A DNA stretch of 64,000 nt from Kitasatospora sp. MAA4 (GTDB lineage: Bacteria; Actinomycetota; Actinomycetes; Streptomycetales; Streptomycetaceae), in the NCBI RefSeq assembly GCF_029893355.1, contig NZ_JARZAI010000012.1, positions 1 through 64,000 on the forward strand, written 5' to 3'. This document shows, in pieces, positions 20,237 through 28,722 of this stretch. Positions within the stretch are counted from its first letter, which is position 1, and every line of letters starts with the position of its first letter. The translations under genes were made by a program, and so were the position numbers. The notes beneath the pieces were generated by a model, which made no database searches, was not told the DNA's origin, and saw nothing but the letters and a program-made list of their open reading frames with translations.

Positions 20237-20513
20237 CGGCATGGGCCGACGCGGCCGTCAATGCTCTGTCGATCGAGTCACCCGCCGTCCCCCGCCCACC
20301 CTCCGGGGAGGGTGACCCGACCTCGAAACGGTGCCGCTGCAACGCCGTCCAACCCTTGACAGCGGCCGGTCCGATACCCGACACATCCTGCCCACTACCG
20401 TGGATTGTGTTGCTGCGAACGCCCGGAACGGCCTAGAGTCGCAAATCGTCGGCATGGTGTCAGGCTGACGAATCGACATAATGCCCTGGATGCCCAAGGA
20501 GGTAAGACGACTT
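20237..20513 (+). promoter_or_regulatory. Promoter region of the parA-scp block
   Basis: This gene-free stretch contains a consensus-like -35 hexamer TTGACA at 20356-20361, without a clear -10 at ideal spacing, and a full-length ribosome site AAGGAGGT at 20496-20503. That site fixes the next gene's start at GTG 20514. Confidence 0.45.
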
Positions 20514-21665
20514 GTGAATGAGTCGACATTTGCTCCCGGGGGTGGTCAGCCAGGACTGGCAGAGCACACCACCGGACAGCCGACCGACGACACCGGGGCC
20601 GCATACACCACCGTCGGCGCCACCGAGATCGGCACGGTTGCCGTCCGGACGTTCGAAGCCCGGCAGGCCGCGGCCGCCGGCTACGACTCCGACCTGTCCG
20701 CCCACGGTCTTGCCTACGGCGAGTTCGCCTACGGCTCCCACGATGACCCGGACGCCGAGTACGAACCAGACCCGGAGTACGCCGCGACCCTGGCCCCTGA
20801 CGCAGCCCGTCAGCGACGTGAACGGGTCGGCCCCACCGGCCGACCGCTGCCCTACTTCCCGATCCCCGCACCGCTGGCCGAGCACGGTCCGGCGCGGATC
20901 GTCGCGATGTGCAACCAGAAGGGCGGCGTCGGCAAGACCACGTCGACCATCAACCTGGGTGCCGCGCTGGCCGAGTACGGCCGACGGGTCCTGCTGGTCG
21001 ACTTCGACCCGCAGGGCGCGCTCTCGGTCGGCCTCGGGGTCAACCCGATGGAACTGGACGTCACCGTCTACAACCTGCTCATGGAGCGGGGCCTGACGGC
21101 CGACGAGGTGCTGCTGAAGACCGCCGTGCCGGGCATGGACCTGCTGCCCTCCAACATCGACCTGTCGGCCGCCGAGGTGCAGCTGGTCAGCGAGGTGGCC
21201 CGGGAGTCCGCGCTGGCGCGCGCCCTGAAGCCGCTGCTGCCCGACTACGACTTCGTCATCATCGACTGCCAGCCCTCGCTGGGCCTGCTGACGGTCAATG
21301 CCCTGACGGCGGCTCACAGCGTCATCGTGCCGCTGGAGTGCGAGTTCTTCGCGCTGCGCGGGGTGGCGCTGCTCACCGAGACGATCGAGAAGGTCTGCGA
21401 GCGGCTCAACCCCGAGCTGCGCCTGGACGGCATCCTGGCCACCATGTACGACTCCCGGACGGTGCACAGCCGCGAGGTGCTCGCGCGGGTCGTCGAGGCG
21501 TTCGGCGAGCACGTCTTCCACACCGTCATCGGCCGTACCGTGCGGTTCCCGGAGACCACCGTCGCCGGCGAGCCGATCACCACGTACGCGACCAACTCGG
21601 TGGGCGCAGCCGCCTACCGCCAGCTCGCCAGGGAGGTGCTCGAACGGTGCCGCCCCGTCGAGTGA
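20514..21665 (+). CDS. ParA/MinD family ATPase
   Basis: A 383-residue Walker-type ATPase with a non-conserved acidic extension of about 125 residues. The deviant Walker A CNQKGGVGKTTSTINLG follows, then the switch motif LVDFDPQGALSVGLG and Walker B VIIDCQPSLGLL. It lies immediately upstream of scpA/scpB, which is standard in actinobacteria and suggests a chromosome-organisation or segregation role distinct from the oriC-linked ParAB. The GTG start is set by AAGGAGGT ten bases upstream. The 3' end overlaps the next gene by 19 bp. Confidence 0.88.
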   Translation: MNESTFAPGGGQPGLAEHTTGQPTDDTGAAYTTVGATEIGTVAVRTFEARQAAAAGYDSDLSAHGLAYGEFAYGSHDDPDAEYEPDPEYAATLAPDAARQRRERVGPTGRPLPYFPIPAPLAEHGPARIVAMCNQKGGVGKTTSTINLGAALAEYGRRVLLVDFDPQGALSVGLGVNPMELDVTVYNLLMERGLTADEVLLKTAVPGMDLLPSNIDLSAAEVQLVSEVARESALARALKPLLPDYDFVIIDCQPSLGLLTVNALTAAHSVIVPLECEFFALRGVALLTETIEKVCERLNPELRLDGILATMYDSRTVHSREVLARVVEAFGEHVFHTVIGRTVRFPETTVAGEPITTYATNSVGAAAYRQLAREVLERCRPVE

Positions 21666-22270
21666 GTCTCCCGGGGGCCGACGAACTGTTCCGCACCACC
21701 GGGGGGATGGCGCTGTCGCCCTCCCTCGCCCGCTCCTCCGTGGAAGCGGCGGACGGTGCGAAGCAGCCTGACGCTCCCTCGGCTGACGCACCGGCAGGGC
21801 GGGTACCGGTGGACCGGGCGCAGGCCGCCCGTACGCCGGGCGGCGCCGGGAGCGGCTCCGGCGCGGCGGGGACCGGTACGGCGGCCGGCGGTGGCGCGGG
21901 GGCGTCGCTCGGCCGTCCGGGGTCCTCGGGGCGCCCGGCGGTGACGATCGCGCCGCAGTCGGCCGGCCCGGGCTCCGGCCCGGGCTCCGACGAGCAGGGT
22001 GCGGCCGGCGACGGCGGCGCCCGGCGGCGCCCGCGCGGGCGTGCGCCCCGCCGTCCCAGCGGGCGGGAGCGGCACGACGAGAAGATCACCGTGTACGTCT
22101 CCGCCGAGGAGCTGATGGACCTGGAGCACGCCCGCCTGGTGCTGCGCGGCGAGCACGGCCTCGCGGTGGACCGCGGCCGGGTGGTCCGGGAGGCCATCGC
22201 GGTGGTGCTGGCCGATCTGGAGCAGCGCGGCGAGGCCAGCATCCTGGTGCGGCGCCTCCGGGGTCGCTGA
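21647..22270 (+). CDS. Low-complexity protein with ribbon-helix-helix-like C terminus
   Basis: A 207-residue protein encoded between parA and scpA. The first 130 residues are Gly/Ala/Pro-rich and disordered, followed by an Arg-rich block. The conserved C-terminal 65 residues (DEKITVYVSAEELMDLEHARL then RVVREAIAVVLADLEQRGE) resemble a ribbon-helix-helix DNA-binding domain. A partner of the adjacent ATPase, acting like ParB/RHH proteins, is inferred. GTG 21647 has GGGAGGTG nearby; GTG 21662, overlapping the parA stop, is an alternative. Confidence 0.72.
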   Translation: MPPRRVSLPGADELFRTTGGMALSPSLARSSVEAADGAKQPDAPSADAPAGRVPVDRAQAARTPGGAGSGSGAAGTGTAAGGGAGASLGRPGSSGRPAVTIAPQSAGPGSGPGSDEQGAAGDGGARRRPRGRAPRRPSGRERHDEKITVYVSAEELMDLEHARLVLRGEHGLAVDRGRVVREAIAVVLADLEQRGEASILVRRLRGR

Positions 22271-22297
22271 GCCCCGCTCTGCGAGGATGGGCCGGTC

Positions 22298-23149
22298 ATG
22301 GCCGGAGCCCAGGAACCCAGCGAACCCACCCACGCAGCGCGCGGTGGGGGTTTCCAGGTGCACCTGGAGAACTTCGAGGGCCCCTTCGACCTGTTGCTCG
22401 GACTCATCGCCAAGCACCGGATGGACGTCACCGAAGTGGCGCTCGCCACGGTCACCGACGAGTTCATGACGCACATCCGGGCGATGGGTCCGGACTGGGA
22501 CCTGGACGCCGCCACCGAGTTCCTGGTGGTGGCGGCCACCCTGCTGGACCTCAAGGCGGCCCGGCTGCTGCCGGCGGCCGAGGTCGAGGACGAGGAGGAC
22601 CTGGCCCTCCTGGAGGCCCGCGACCTGCTCTTCGCCCGGCTGCTGCAGTACCGGGCGTACAAGCGGGCGGCCGCGCTGTTCGGCGAGCGCTGGGCCGCCG
22701 AGCTGCTGCGCACCGCGCGGACGGCCGGCCTGGAGCCGCAGCACGCGGCGCTGCTGCCGGAGGTGGTGATCCATGTCGGGCCGCAGCGGTTCGCGCAGCT
22801 CGCGGCCCGGGCGATGACGCCCAAGCCGAAGCCTGCGGTGTACGTGGACCACATCCACGCCCCGACGGTCAGCGTGCGGGAGCAGGCGGCCCTGGTCGTC
22901 GACCTGCTGGCCGGCCTCGGCGAGGCCTCGTTCGAGTTGCTGGTGGCCGATGCGGAGGACCGCCTGACGGTGGTCGCGCGGTTCCTGGCCCTGTTGGAGC
23001 TGTACCGGGAGCGGGTGCTCGCCTTCGAGCAGCCCGAGGCGCTGGGGGAGCTGCTGGTGCGCTGGGTCGCACCGGCCGACCGGGTGCTGATCGAGGTGAC
23101 CGACGAGTTCGACCGCCCGCCGGGCGAATCGGAAGGAGCTGCCCCATGA
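22298..23149 (+). CDS. scpA: Segregation and condensation protein A
   Basis: The kleisin subunit of the SMC-ScpAB condensin. The start of the conserved region is FQVHLENFEGPFDLLLGLI, followed by ATEFLVVAATLLDLKAARLLP, both characteristic. The 283-residue length is normal. ATG 22298 is followed almost at once by conserved sequence. It overlaps scpB by 4 bp (ATGA). Confidence 0.93.
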   Translation: MAGAQEPSEPTHAARGGGFQVHLENFEGPFDLLLGLIAKHRMDVTEVALATVTDEFMTHIRAMGPDWDLDAATEFLVVAATLLDLKAARLLPAAEVEDEEDLALLEARDLLFARLLQYRAYKRAAALFGERWAAELLRTARTAGLEPQHAALLPEVVIHVGPQRFAQLAARAMTPKPKPAVYVDHIHAPTVSVREQAALVVDLLAGLGEASFELLVADAEDRLTVVARFLALLELYRERVLAFEQPEALGELLVRWVAPADRVLIEVTDEFDRPPGESEGAAP

Positions 23150-23967
23150 GTGTCGGCGAGCCTCTGGAGGGGGGCGCGCGGCCCGCGCGCCGGTCGCTGA
23201 GCGTCCCGGGCCAGCCCCGGGCCGGGGAGTGGCTGGAGCCCGCCTACGCGGCCGTGCCGGCGCCTGTGGTGGCGGAGCCGGCGGAACTTGAGCACGAGAA
23301 GTCGGTGGAGTCGACTTTCGACGTCGCGGACCTCGCGGACGTCGCGGACCTCGCGGACGCGGATGTGCCGGAGATCGCTCTCAGGGCCGGTCTCGAAGCC
23401 GTGCTGATGGTGGTGGACGAGCCCACCGCGGAGGCCAGGCTGGCCGAGGCGGTCGGCCGCCCGCGCGCCGAGGTGGCCGCCGCGCTGCGCGAGCTGGCGG
23501 CCGAGTACACCGCCCAGGGGCGCGGATTCGACCTGCGGCTGGTGGCCGGCGGCTGGCGGTTCTACAGCCGCGCCCACTGCGCGCCGCTGGTCGAGCGCTT
23601 CGTTCTGGACGGCCAGCAGGCCCGGCTGACCCAGGCCGCGCTGGAGACGCTGGCGGTGGTCGCCTACCGGCAGCCGGTGTCCAGATCACGGGTCTCCGCG
23701 GTACGTGGTGTGAACTGTGACGGCGTGATGCGTACCCTGGTACAGCGAGGACTGGTGGAAGAGACCGGATCCGAGCCCGAAACAGGTGCGATCCTGTATC
23801 GGACGACGAACTACTTCCTGGAACGGATGGGGCTGCGCGGCCTGGACGAGCTGCCGGAGCTCGCGCCCTTCCTGCCCGAGGTCGACGACGTGGAAGCGGA
23901 GTCCCTCGAAGGCACGGTGATCGCGGACGCGATGGCCGCCGCGGCGAACGCTCGGGAAGTGCAGTGA
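23146..23967 (+). CDS. scpB: Segregation and condensation protein B
   Basis: A 273-residue ScpB with twin winged helices; it binds ScpA to regulate the condensin. Conserved segments are LEAVLMVVDEPTAEARLAEAV, GWRFYSRA and LAVVAYRQPVSRSRVSAVRGVN. The first 75 residues are a non-conserved extension containing a short DVADLAD repeat. The start codon overlaps scpA, indicating coupled translation. Confidence 0.92.
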   Translation: MSVGEPLEGGARPARRSLSVPGQPRAGEWLEPAYAAVPAPVVAEPAELEHEKSVESTFDVADLADVADLADADVPEIALRAGLEAVLMVVDEPTAEARLAEAVGRPRAEVAAALRELAAEYTAQGRGFDLRLVAGGWRFYSRAHCAPLVERFVLDGQQARLTQAALETLAVVAYRQPVSRSRVSAVRGVNCDGVMRTLVQRGLVEETGSEPETGAILYRTTNYFLERMGLRGLDELPELAPFLPEVDDVEAESLEGTVIADAMAAAANAREVQ

Positions 23968-24022
23968 GGTCGGCCGGCACGACTAGCACTTCCCCGATGG
24001 AATCGACGTACGGACGTTTTTG

Positions 24023-25486
24023 ATGCGTAGCAGTGGTAGCGGTAACGGCAGGAACAGTAGTGGCGGCGGTGGCAGCGCCGGCGGCGGTGGCTACCGGGGT
24101 GGACAGCGCGGGGGCGGTTCCTTCGGCAGCAGCAGCGGCGGCGGGAGCCGTGGCGGCAGTGGCGGCGGCGGCGGTCGTGGTGGGGACAGCCGTGGCGGCG
24201 ACAGCCGTGGTGGCGGTTCCTTCGGCGGTGGCGGCGGTCGTGGTGGGGACAGCCGTGGTGGCGGTTCCTACGGCGGCGGTGGCGGCGGTGGCCGTGGCGG
24301 CGACAGCCGTGGGGGTAGCTCCTTCGGCGGTGGCGGCGGTCGTGGTGGGGACAGCCGTGGTGGCGGTTCCTACGGCGGCGGTGGCGGCGGTGGCCGTGGC
24401 GGCAGCTCCTTCGGCGGCGGCGGCGGTCGCGGTGGCGACAGCCGTGGCGGTAGCTCGTACGGTGGCGACCGTCGGGACGACCGGCGTGACGACCGCAAGC
24501 AGTACCCGGACCGTCCGCTGCGCCCCGAGGAGCGCCGCTACGACCGTCCGGAGTTCGGCTCCGGCGGCTCCTACGGCGCCCGCAAGGCGCTGCCGCAGAG
24601 CCAGGCCCCTCGTACCAAGCCCCCGCGCAAGGAGGGCCAGGGCGCCCCGGGCGACCCGCGCCGTCAGCCGCAGCGCTCCCGTGAGCTGCAGGCCAAGATC
24701 GAGGACGCGGTGCTGGCCCGGCACGACAAGCCGGCCGTGAAGCTTCCGAAGACCTTCGGCGAGGTCGAGGGCGAGCGCCTGCAGAAGGTGCTCGCGCGGG
24801 CCGGCATGGGCAGCCGCCGGGCCTGCGAGGAGCTGGTCGACCAGGGCCGCGTCCAGGTCAACGGCAAGCTCGTGACCGAGCAGGGCAAGCGCGTCGACCC
24901 GGAGAAGGACGAGATCAAGGTGGACGGCCTGACCGTCGCCACCCAGTCGTACCTGTTCTTCGCGCTCAACAAGCCGGCCGGCGTCGTCTCCACCATGGAG
25001 GACCCCGACGGCCGCCAGTGCCTGGGCGACTACGTGACCAACCGGGAGACCCGGCTGTTCCACGTGGGCCGTCTCGACACCGAGACCGAGGGCATCATCC
25101 TGCTCACCAACCACGGTGAGCTGGCCCACCGCCTGACCCACCCGAAGTACGGCGTGACCAAGACCTACATGGCCGCCATCACCGGCCCGATCCCGCGCGA
25201 CCTGGGCAAGACCCTGGCGGCGGGCATCGAGCTGGAGGACGGCTTCGCCCGTGCCGACAGCTTCAAGGTGCTGCAGAACGTCGGCAAGAACTACCTGGTC
25301 GAGGTCACCCTGCACGAGGGCCGCAAGCACATCGTGCGCCGGATGCTCGCCGAGGCGGGCTTCCCGGTCGAGAAGCTGGTCCGGACCCACTTCGGTCCGA
25401 TCGCGCTCGGTGACCAGAAGTCTGGTTGGCTGCGCCGCCTGACCAACCCCGAGGTCGGCCAGCTGATGAACGAGGTCGGCCTGTAA
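24023..25486 (+). CDS. RluB/RsuA-family pseudouridine synthase with RGG-rich N terminus
   Basis: Isomerises uridine to pseudouridine in ribosomal RNA, probably 23S. Residues about 255-310 form an S4 domain (GERLQKVLARAGMGSRRACEEL). The catalytic domain carries GRLDTETEGIILLTNHGEL, where Asp is the nucleophile. The first 150 residues are almost entirely Gly, Ser, Arg and Asp in RGGDSRGG-type repeats, an RNA-binding low-complexity tail. ATG 24023 lacks an evident RBS. It lies 55 bp after scpB and is followed by a strong terminator. Confidence 0.9.
   Translation: MRSSGSGNGRNSSGGGGSAGGGGYRGGQRGGGSFGSSSGGGSRGGSGGGGGRGGDSRGGDSRGGGSFGGGGGRGGDSRGGGSYGGGGGGGRGGDSRGGSSFGGGGGRGGDSRGGGSYGGGGGGGRGGSSFGGGGGRGGDSRGGSSYGGDRRDDRRDDRKQYPDRPLRPEERRYDRPEFGSGGSYGARKALPQSQAPRTKPPRKEGQGAPGDPRRQPQRSRELQAKIEDAVLARHDKPAVKLPKTFGEVEGERLQKVLARAGMGSRRACEELVDQGRVQVNGKLVTEQGKRVDPEKDEIKVDGLTVATQSYLFFALNKPAGVVSTMEDPDGRQCLGDYVTNRETRLFHVGRLDTETEGIILLTNHGELAHRLTHPKYGVTKTYMAAITGPIPRDLGKTLAAGIELEDGFARADSFKVLQNVGKNYLVEVTLHEGRKHIVRRMLAEAGFPVEKLVRTHFGPIALGDQKSGWLRRLTNPEVGQLMNEVGL
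24107..24475 (+). repeat. In-frame tandem repeats encoding RGG/GGGS blocks
   Basis: Near-identical units of roughly 50-60 bp, each encoding GGGGRGGDSRGG(G/S)S(F/Y), recur at least five times. They are coding repeats and probably prone to length change by slippage or recombination. Confidence 0.85.
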
Positions 25487-25505
25487 CACCCCGCCAGCTC
25501 CTCCA

Positions 25506-25539
25506 GAGGGCCGTGCACCAGCCTCGGTGCACGGCCCTC
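25506..25539 (+). terminator. Terminator after the pseudouridine synthase gene
   Basis: A perfect 14-bp stem (25506-25519 with 25526-25539) and 6-base loop begins 20 bp after the stop codon. Confidence 0.87.
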
Positions 25540-25663
25540 GGTGCTGTCTGCGCGCTGTGGTTGGGCCGCGGAGGGTTGTCAAGGGGAACGTCCGTGGCAG
25601 AAGATGGCCACAGGAACATCACTCGCCGGATGGCGAGAAACCGCCACGCGGGGGAGGGGCGCC

Positions 25664-26653
25664 ATGTTTGACGCTTTCAATGCGCTCGGTCTCTCCGAGC
25701 ACGACGGCCAGATCTATGCCGCGTTGGTGGCCGCCCCGCAGTCGACGGCAGCGGATCTGGCCGCGCGCTGCGGGCTGACCTCCCAGCAGGGCGGCAAGTC
25801 GCTGAGCCGGCTGGCGCAGCAGGGCATGGCCACCCGCGCCCCGGTCGACCGCGATCGCTACCTCGCCGTGGCACCGGACGTCGCGATCGGCACCCTGATC
25901 GGCCACCGCGAGGCCGAACTGCGCACCGCCCGGGCCGAGATGCACCGGTTGATGGACGCCTTCCGGGAGGCCTCGCGGTTCACCGACCCGGCCAGCTCGG
26001 TGGAGGTGCTCACCGGCGGCGAGGCGATCGCCCAGCGGATCGAGTACCTCCAGGACACCAGCGCGCAGCAGGTCAGGGGCTTCGACTGCCCGCCGTACGT
26101 GCAGGACGTGCAGGACGCGGCCTCGTACCTGACCCGGCTGCGCCGGCGGCTCAAGGACGGCGTGCGGTTCCGCACGGTCTACGACCGGGAGGCGGTCGCC
26201 TGGCCCGGCCGGCTGGAGAACGAGATCCTGGTCGGCGCGCAGGACGGTGAGGAGGCCCGGGTCCGCACCACGCTGCCGATGAAGATGATCATCTCGGACG
26301 ACCGGATGGCGATCATCCCGATCAGCATCGGCGACAGCGTGCTGGACGCCGCGTACGTGATCCACCCGTCCGCGCTGCTCCAGGCGCTGGACGGGCTGTT
26401 CGAGGCGGAGTGGGACCGCGCGGTCCCGCTACAGGTCGCGGTCGGCGCCGAACCCGGCCTGGGCGAGCCGGACGCCGACCACCGCAAGCTGCTCGGCCTG
26501 CTCGCGGCCGGCCTGACCGACGAGTCGATCGCCCGCTCGCTCGGCTGGAGCGCCCGCACCACGCAGCGCCGGCTCCAGGCCCTGATGCGTGAACTCGGCG
26601 CCACCACGCGGTTCCAGGCCGGCATGTCGGCCCGCGAGCGGGGCTGGCTGTAG
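25664..26653 (+). CDS. TrmB-like/LuxR-type two-HTH transcriptional regulator
   Basis: A 329-residue regulator. The N-terminal 70 residues resemble a TrmB-type winged helix (LGLSEHDGQIYAALVAAPQ then SLSRLAQQGMATR). A middle sensor-like domain follows. The C terminus is a LuxR-like HTH (LLAAGLTDESIARSLGWSARTTQRRLQALM). This architecture is frequent in Streptomyces; its ligands are generally unknown. ATG 25664 has GGGGGAGGGG upstream. It is convergent with the DUF952 gene. Confidence 0.85.
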   Translation: MFDAFNALGLSEHDGQIYAALVAAPQSTAADLAARCGLTSQQGGKSLSRLAQQGMATRAPVDRDRYLAVAPDVAIGTLIGHREAELRTARAEMHRLMDAFREASRFTDPASSVEVLTGGEAIAQRIEYLQDTSAQQVRGFDCPPYVQDVQDAASYLTRLRRRLKDGVRFRTVYDREAVAWPGRLENEILVGAQDGEEARVRTTLPMKMIISDDRMAIIPISIGDSVLDAAYVIHPSALLQALDGLFEAEWDRAVPLQVAVGAEPGLGEPDADHRKLLGLLAAGLTDESIARSLGWSARTTQRRLQALMRELGATTRFQAGMSARERGWL

Positions 26654-26660
26654 AGCCCCG

Positions 26661-27023
26661 CTAGCTCCAGGGCCTGAAGCCGGCCCAGTGGCCGTCGGGG
26701 CCGCGCTCCAGCAGGAGCAGGCCCGCGACGGCGGTGCGGTTGAGCCGGCCGTAGATGTGCGGGAAGAGCACGCCGGGGTCCACTCCGGGCGGGGGAGCCC
26801 CGTTCGGAGCCTCCCAGCGGACCATCGGCTCCACCAGGTCCTCCTCGATCAGCAGGGCCATCAGCGGATCCGGCGCGTTGGCGAAGAAGGCGTTGGCCAC
26901 GGCCAACGCGACTTTTTCGTCCGGCGAGCAGTGCAGGAAGCCGTCCGTCAGCAGCGAGGCTGCGCTGTACGGGCGGCCCGGGTCACGGAGCCAGTCGTCC
27001 AGGGGCGCGAGGTGCAGGATCAT
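26661..27023 (-). CDS. DUF952 family protein
   Basis: A 120-residue protein with the DUF952 features ILHLAPLDDW, DGFLHCSPDEKVALAVANAF, LLIEEDLVEPMVRWE and PHIYGRLNRTAV. The fold is related to ADP-ribosyltransferase-like proteins, but activity has not been established to my knowledge. It starts 40 bp downstream of the DUF4139 stop on the same strand and may be co-transcribed with that pair. Confidence 0.85.
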   Translation of the reverse strand: MILHLAPLDDWLRDPGRPYSAASLLTDGFLHCSPDEKVALAVANAFFANAPDPLMALLIEEDLVEPMVRWEAPNGAPPPGVDPGVLFPHIYGRLNRTAVAGLLLLERGPDGHWAGFRPWS

Positions 27024-27062
27024 GTTCCTGTTGTACCCGACCGCGGGCCTCCAACCAGGCCA

Positions 27063-28718
27063 TCAGAGCCCCGCGACCTTGGCCGAAGCCGAGATCTCGT
27101 ACACCAGGGTGACGGTCCGTCTGCCGCCCGGCGGCAGTGACAGCTCCCAGCGCAGCACCCCCTCGGCGTCCAGTTCGTCCGGCGCCGGGCGGCACTCGTC
27201 CTTGCGCAGCCGCACCTCGACCGCCGACACCTCCGAGACCGGGATCCGTTCGCGCAGGGTGATCCGCTGCTCGCCCTGCTCGTCGGGGGCGGACAGCCGC
27301 GAGACGTGCACCCGGACCGTGCGGGTCAGCACGGTGCGCTGCCCGAGGCCCGCCAGGCCTGTGCTGCCGCGCACCTCCGAGGTCTCGCGCAGCACCCGGT
27401 AGCCGTCCGAACTGCCGAAGGCCAGCTCGGCCGGAGCGCCCGCGGCCGTGAAGCGCAGCTCGCCGCGCCCGGTGAAGCCGCTGCCGCGCACCAGGTCCAC
27501 CGGGCCGGCCAGCAGCGGGTGGTCGGCCGGATTGCGGAACGCCACCACCTCGGTGACCAGCGGGGAGAGTTCGGGGGCGGAGGCCAGCTCGGCGCCGGCG
27601 GGGACGGTGAAGGCGCTCAGCGGCACCCGGTGCCCGCGCCCGTCGCCCGGGACGCTCGCCGGAGCCGGTGCCCGCAGGACGCGGACCTCGCCGCCGTCGT
27701 CCACCCCCGGCAGTTCGCCGGTGACCGCCTGCGGGCCGTCCGGGCCGAGCGCGCTGATCTCCTCCTCGCGCAGTTCCACGTCGAGCGTGCGGCGCTCGCC
27801 GCTGCTCAGCTCGCGCAGCGTCAGGACGTCCTCGTGCAGCCGGGGCGGCTCGGCGGCCAGCGCGGACCGGGCGGTGGAGAGGGTGAGCCGGACGTCCGTC
27901 CAGTCCTCGCCGGTGCGCTGCCAGACCATCGCGTCCGACTCCAGGCGCAGGCTTCCCGGCGCGTCCTCCGTTTCGCTGGTGAAGGCGGCGCGGTAGGCGG
28001 GGCGCCACAGGGCGCACGGGGTGAGATGGCTGACCGTCAGCTCGGCGCTGGTCTCGTGGTCCGCCGCGACGGTCAGTTCGACGTACGCGAGCAGCTCCGG
28101 CGGCTGCGACTCGGCGGCCGCCAGTGCCGCGAGGACCTCCTGAAGTTGCCGGTCCAGCTCCTCGCGCCGGGCCTGGGCGGCCCGCAACTGCTCGCCGTAC
28201 GACTCCTGTTCGGCCTCCACCCGGTCCAGCTCGCGGGACCAGCGGACCGGCTCGGCCTCGCCGTGGCCGGTCCCCTCGCCGATCTCGGTCAGCAGGTCGG
28301 CGCAGAGCTGGGAGAGCAGCGCGAGCCGGGCCTCCAACCGCTGGATCGGTTGCTCGGCCAGCCGCTGCTGCTGCTCCAGCTCGTCCATCCGGTGGAAGAG
28401 GTCCGAGTCGCCGGGGCCGGGCGGGCCGGGGGCGCGCGGTGTCCAGGTCCGGGTCAGCCGGGCGTCCAGCACCGTGGCGCCCGTCGCCTCGCCGGTGGGA
28501 GCCGGGCCCGGCTCGGTGCGCAGCTCGGCACGCAGCGACCGGTCGACGGCCAGCGCGGTGACCGGGCCGAGCCGCAGCCGCTGGAGACCGGGTGCCAGCA
28601 GGACGGTGGTGCTGCGCTCGATGTGGGCGCGGTCCTCCAGGCAGGTCACGGCGGTGACGGGGAGCGGGACGGGGGCGGGGTGGGCGAGTGCGGCAGCCGC
28701 GGAGATTTCGGTGGTCAT
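27063..28718 (-). CDS. DUF4139/mucoidy-inhibitor MuiA-like protein (second of a pair)
   Basis: The 551-residue protein has an N-terminal DUF4140-like segment, a coiled coil at about 100-190 (DELEQQQRLAEQP, REELDRQLQEVLAAL) and a C-terminal DUF4139 beta-rich domain (CALWRPAYRAAF, RTGEDWTDVRLTLSTARS). There is no signal peptide or membrane span, so it is probably cytosolic. It starts 4 bp after the stop of its paralogue upstream, so the two are very likely co-translated. Function unknown; an oligomeric partner role is inferred. Confidence 0.8.
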   Translation of the reverse strand: MTTEISAAAALAHPAPVPLPVTAVTCLEDRAHIERSTTVLLAPGLQRLRLGPVTALAVDRSLRAELRTEPGPAPTGEATGATVLDARLTRTWTPRAPGPPGPGDSDLFHRMDELEQQQRLAEQPIQRLEARLALLSQLCADLLTEIGEGTGHGEAEPVRWSRELDRVEAEQESYGEQLRAAQARREELDRQLQEVLAALAAAESQPPELLAYVELTVAADHETSAELTVSHLTPCALWRPAYRAAFTSETEDAPGSLRLESDAMVWQRTGEDWTDVRLTLSTARSALAAEPPRLHEDVLTLRELSSGERRTLDVELREEEISALGPDGPQAVTGELPGVDDGGEVRVLRAPAPASVPGDGRGHRVPLSAFTVPAGAELASAPELSPLVTEVVAFRNPADHPLLAGPVDLVRGSGFTGRGELRFTAAGAPAELAFGSSDGYRVLRETSEVRGSTGLAGLGQRTVLTRTVRVHVSRLSAPDEQGEQRITLRERIPVSEVSAVEVRLRKDECRPAPDELDAEGVLRWELSLPPGGRRTVTLVYEISASAKVAGL

Positions 28719-28722
28719 GGGG

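Noticed and set aside
24107..24475. CRISPR-like repeat array
   Set aside because: The units are in frame, lack unique spacers and encode the Gly-rich tail.
24033..24740. A Val/Ala-rich repetitive protein
   Set aside because: It is the alternative frame of the RGG-coding repeats in the pseudouridine synthase gene.
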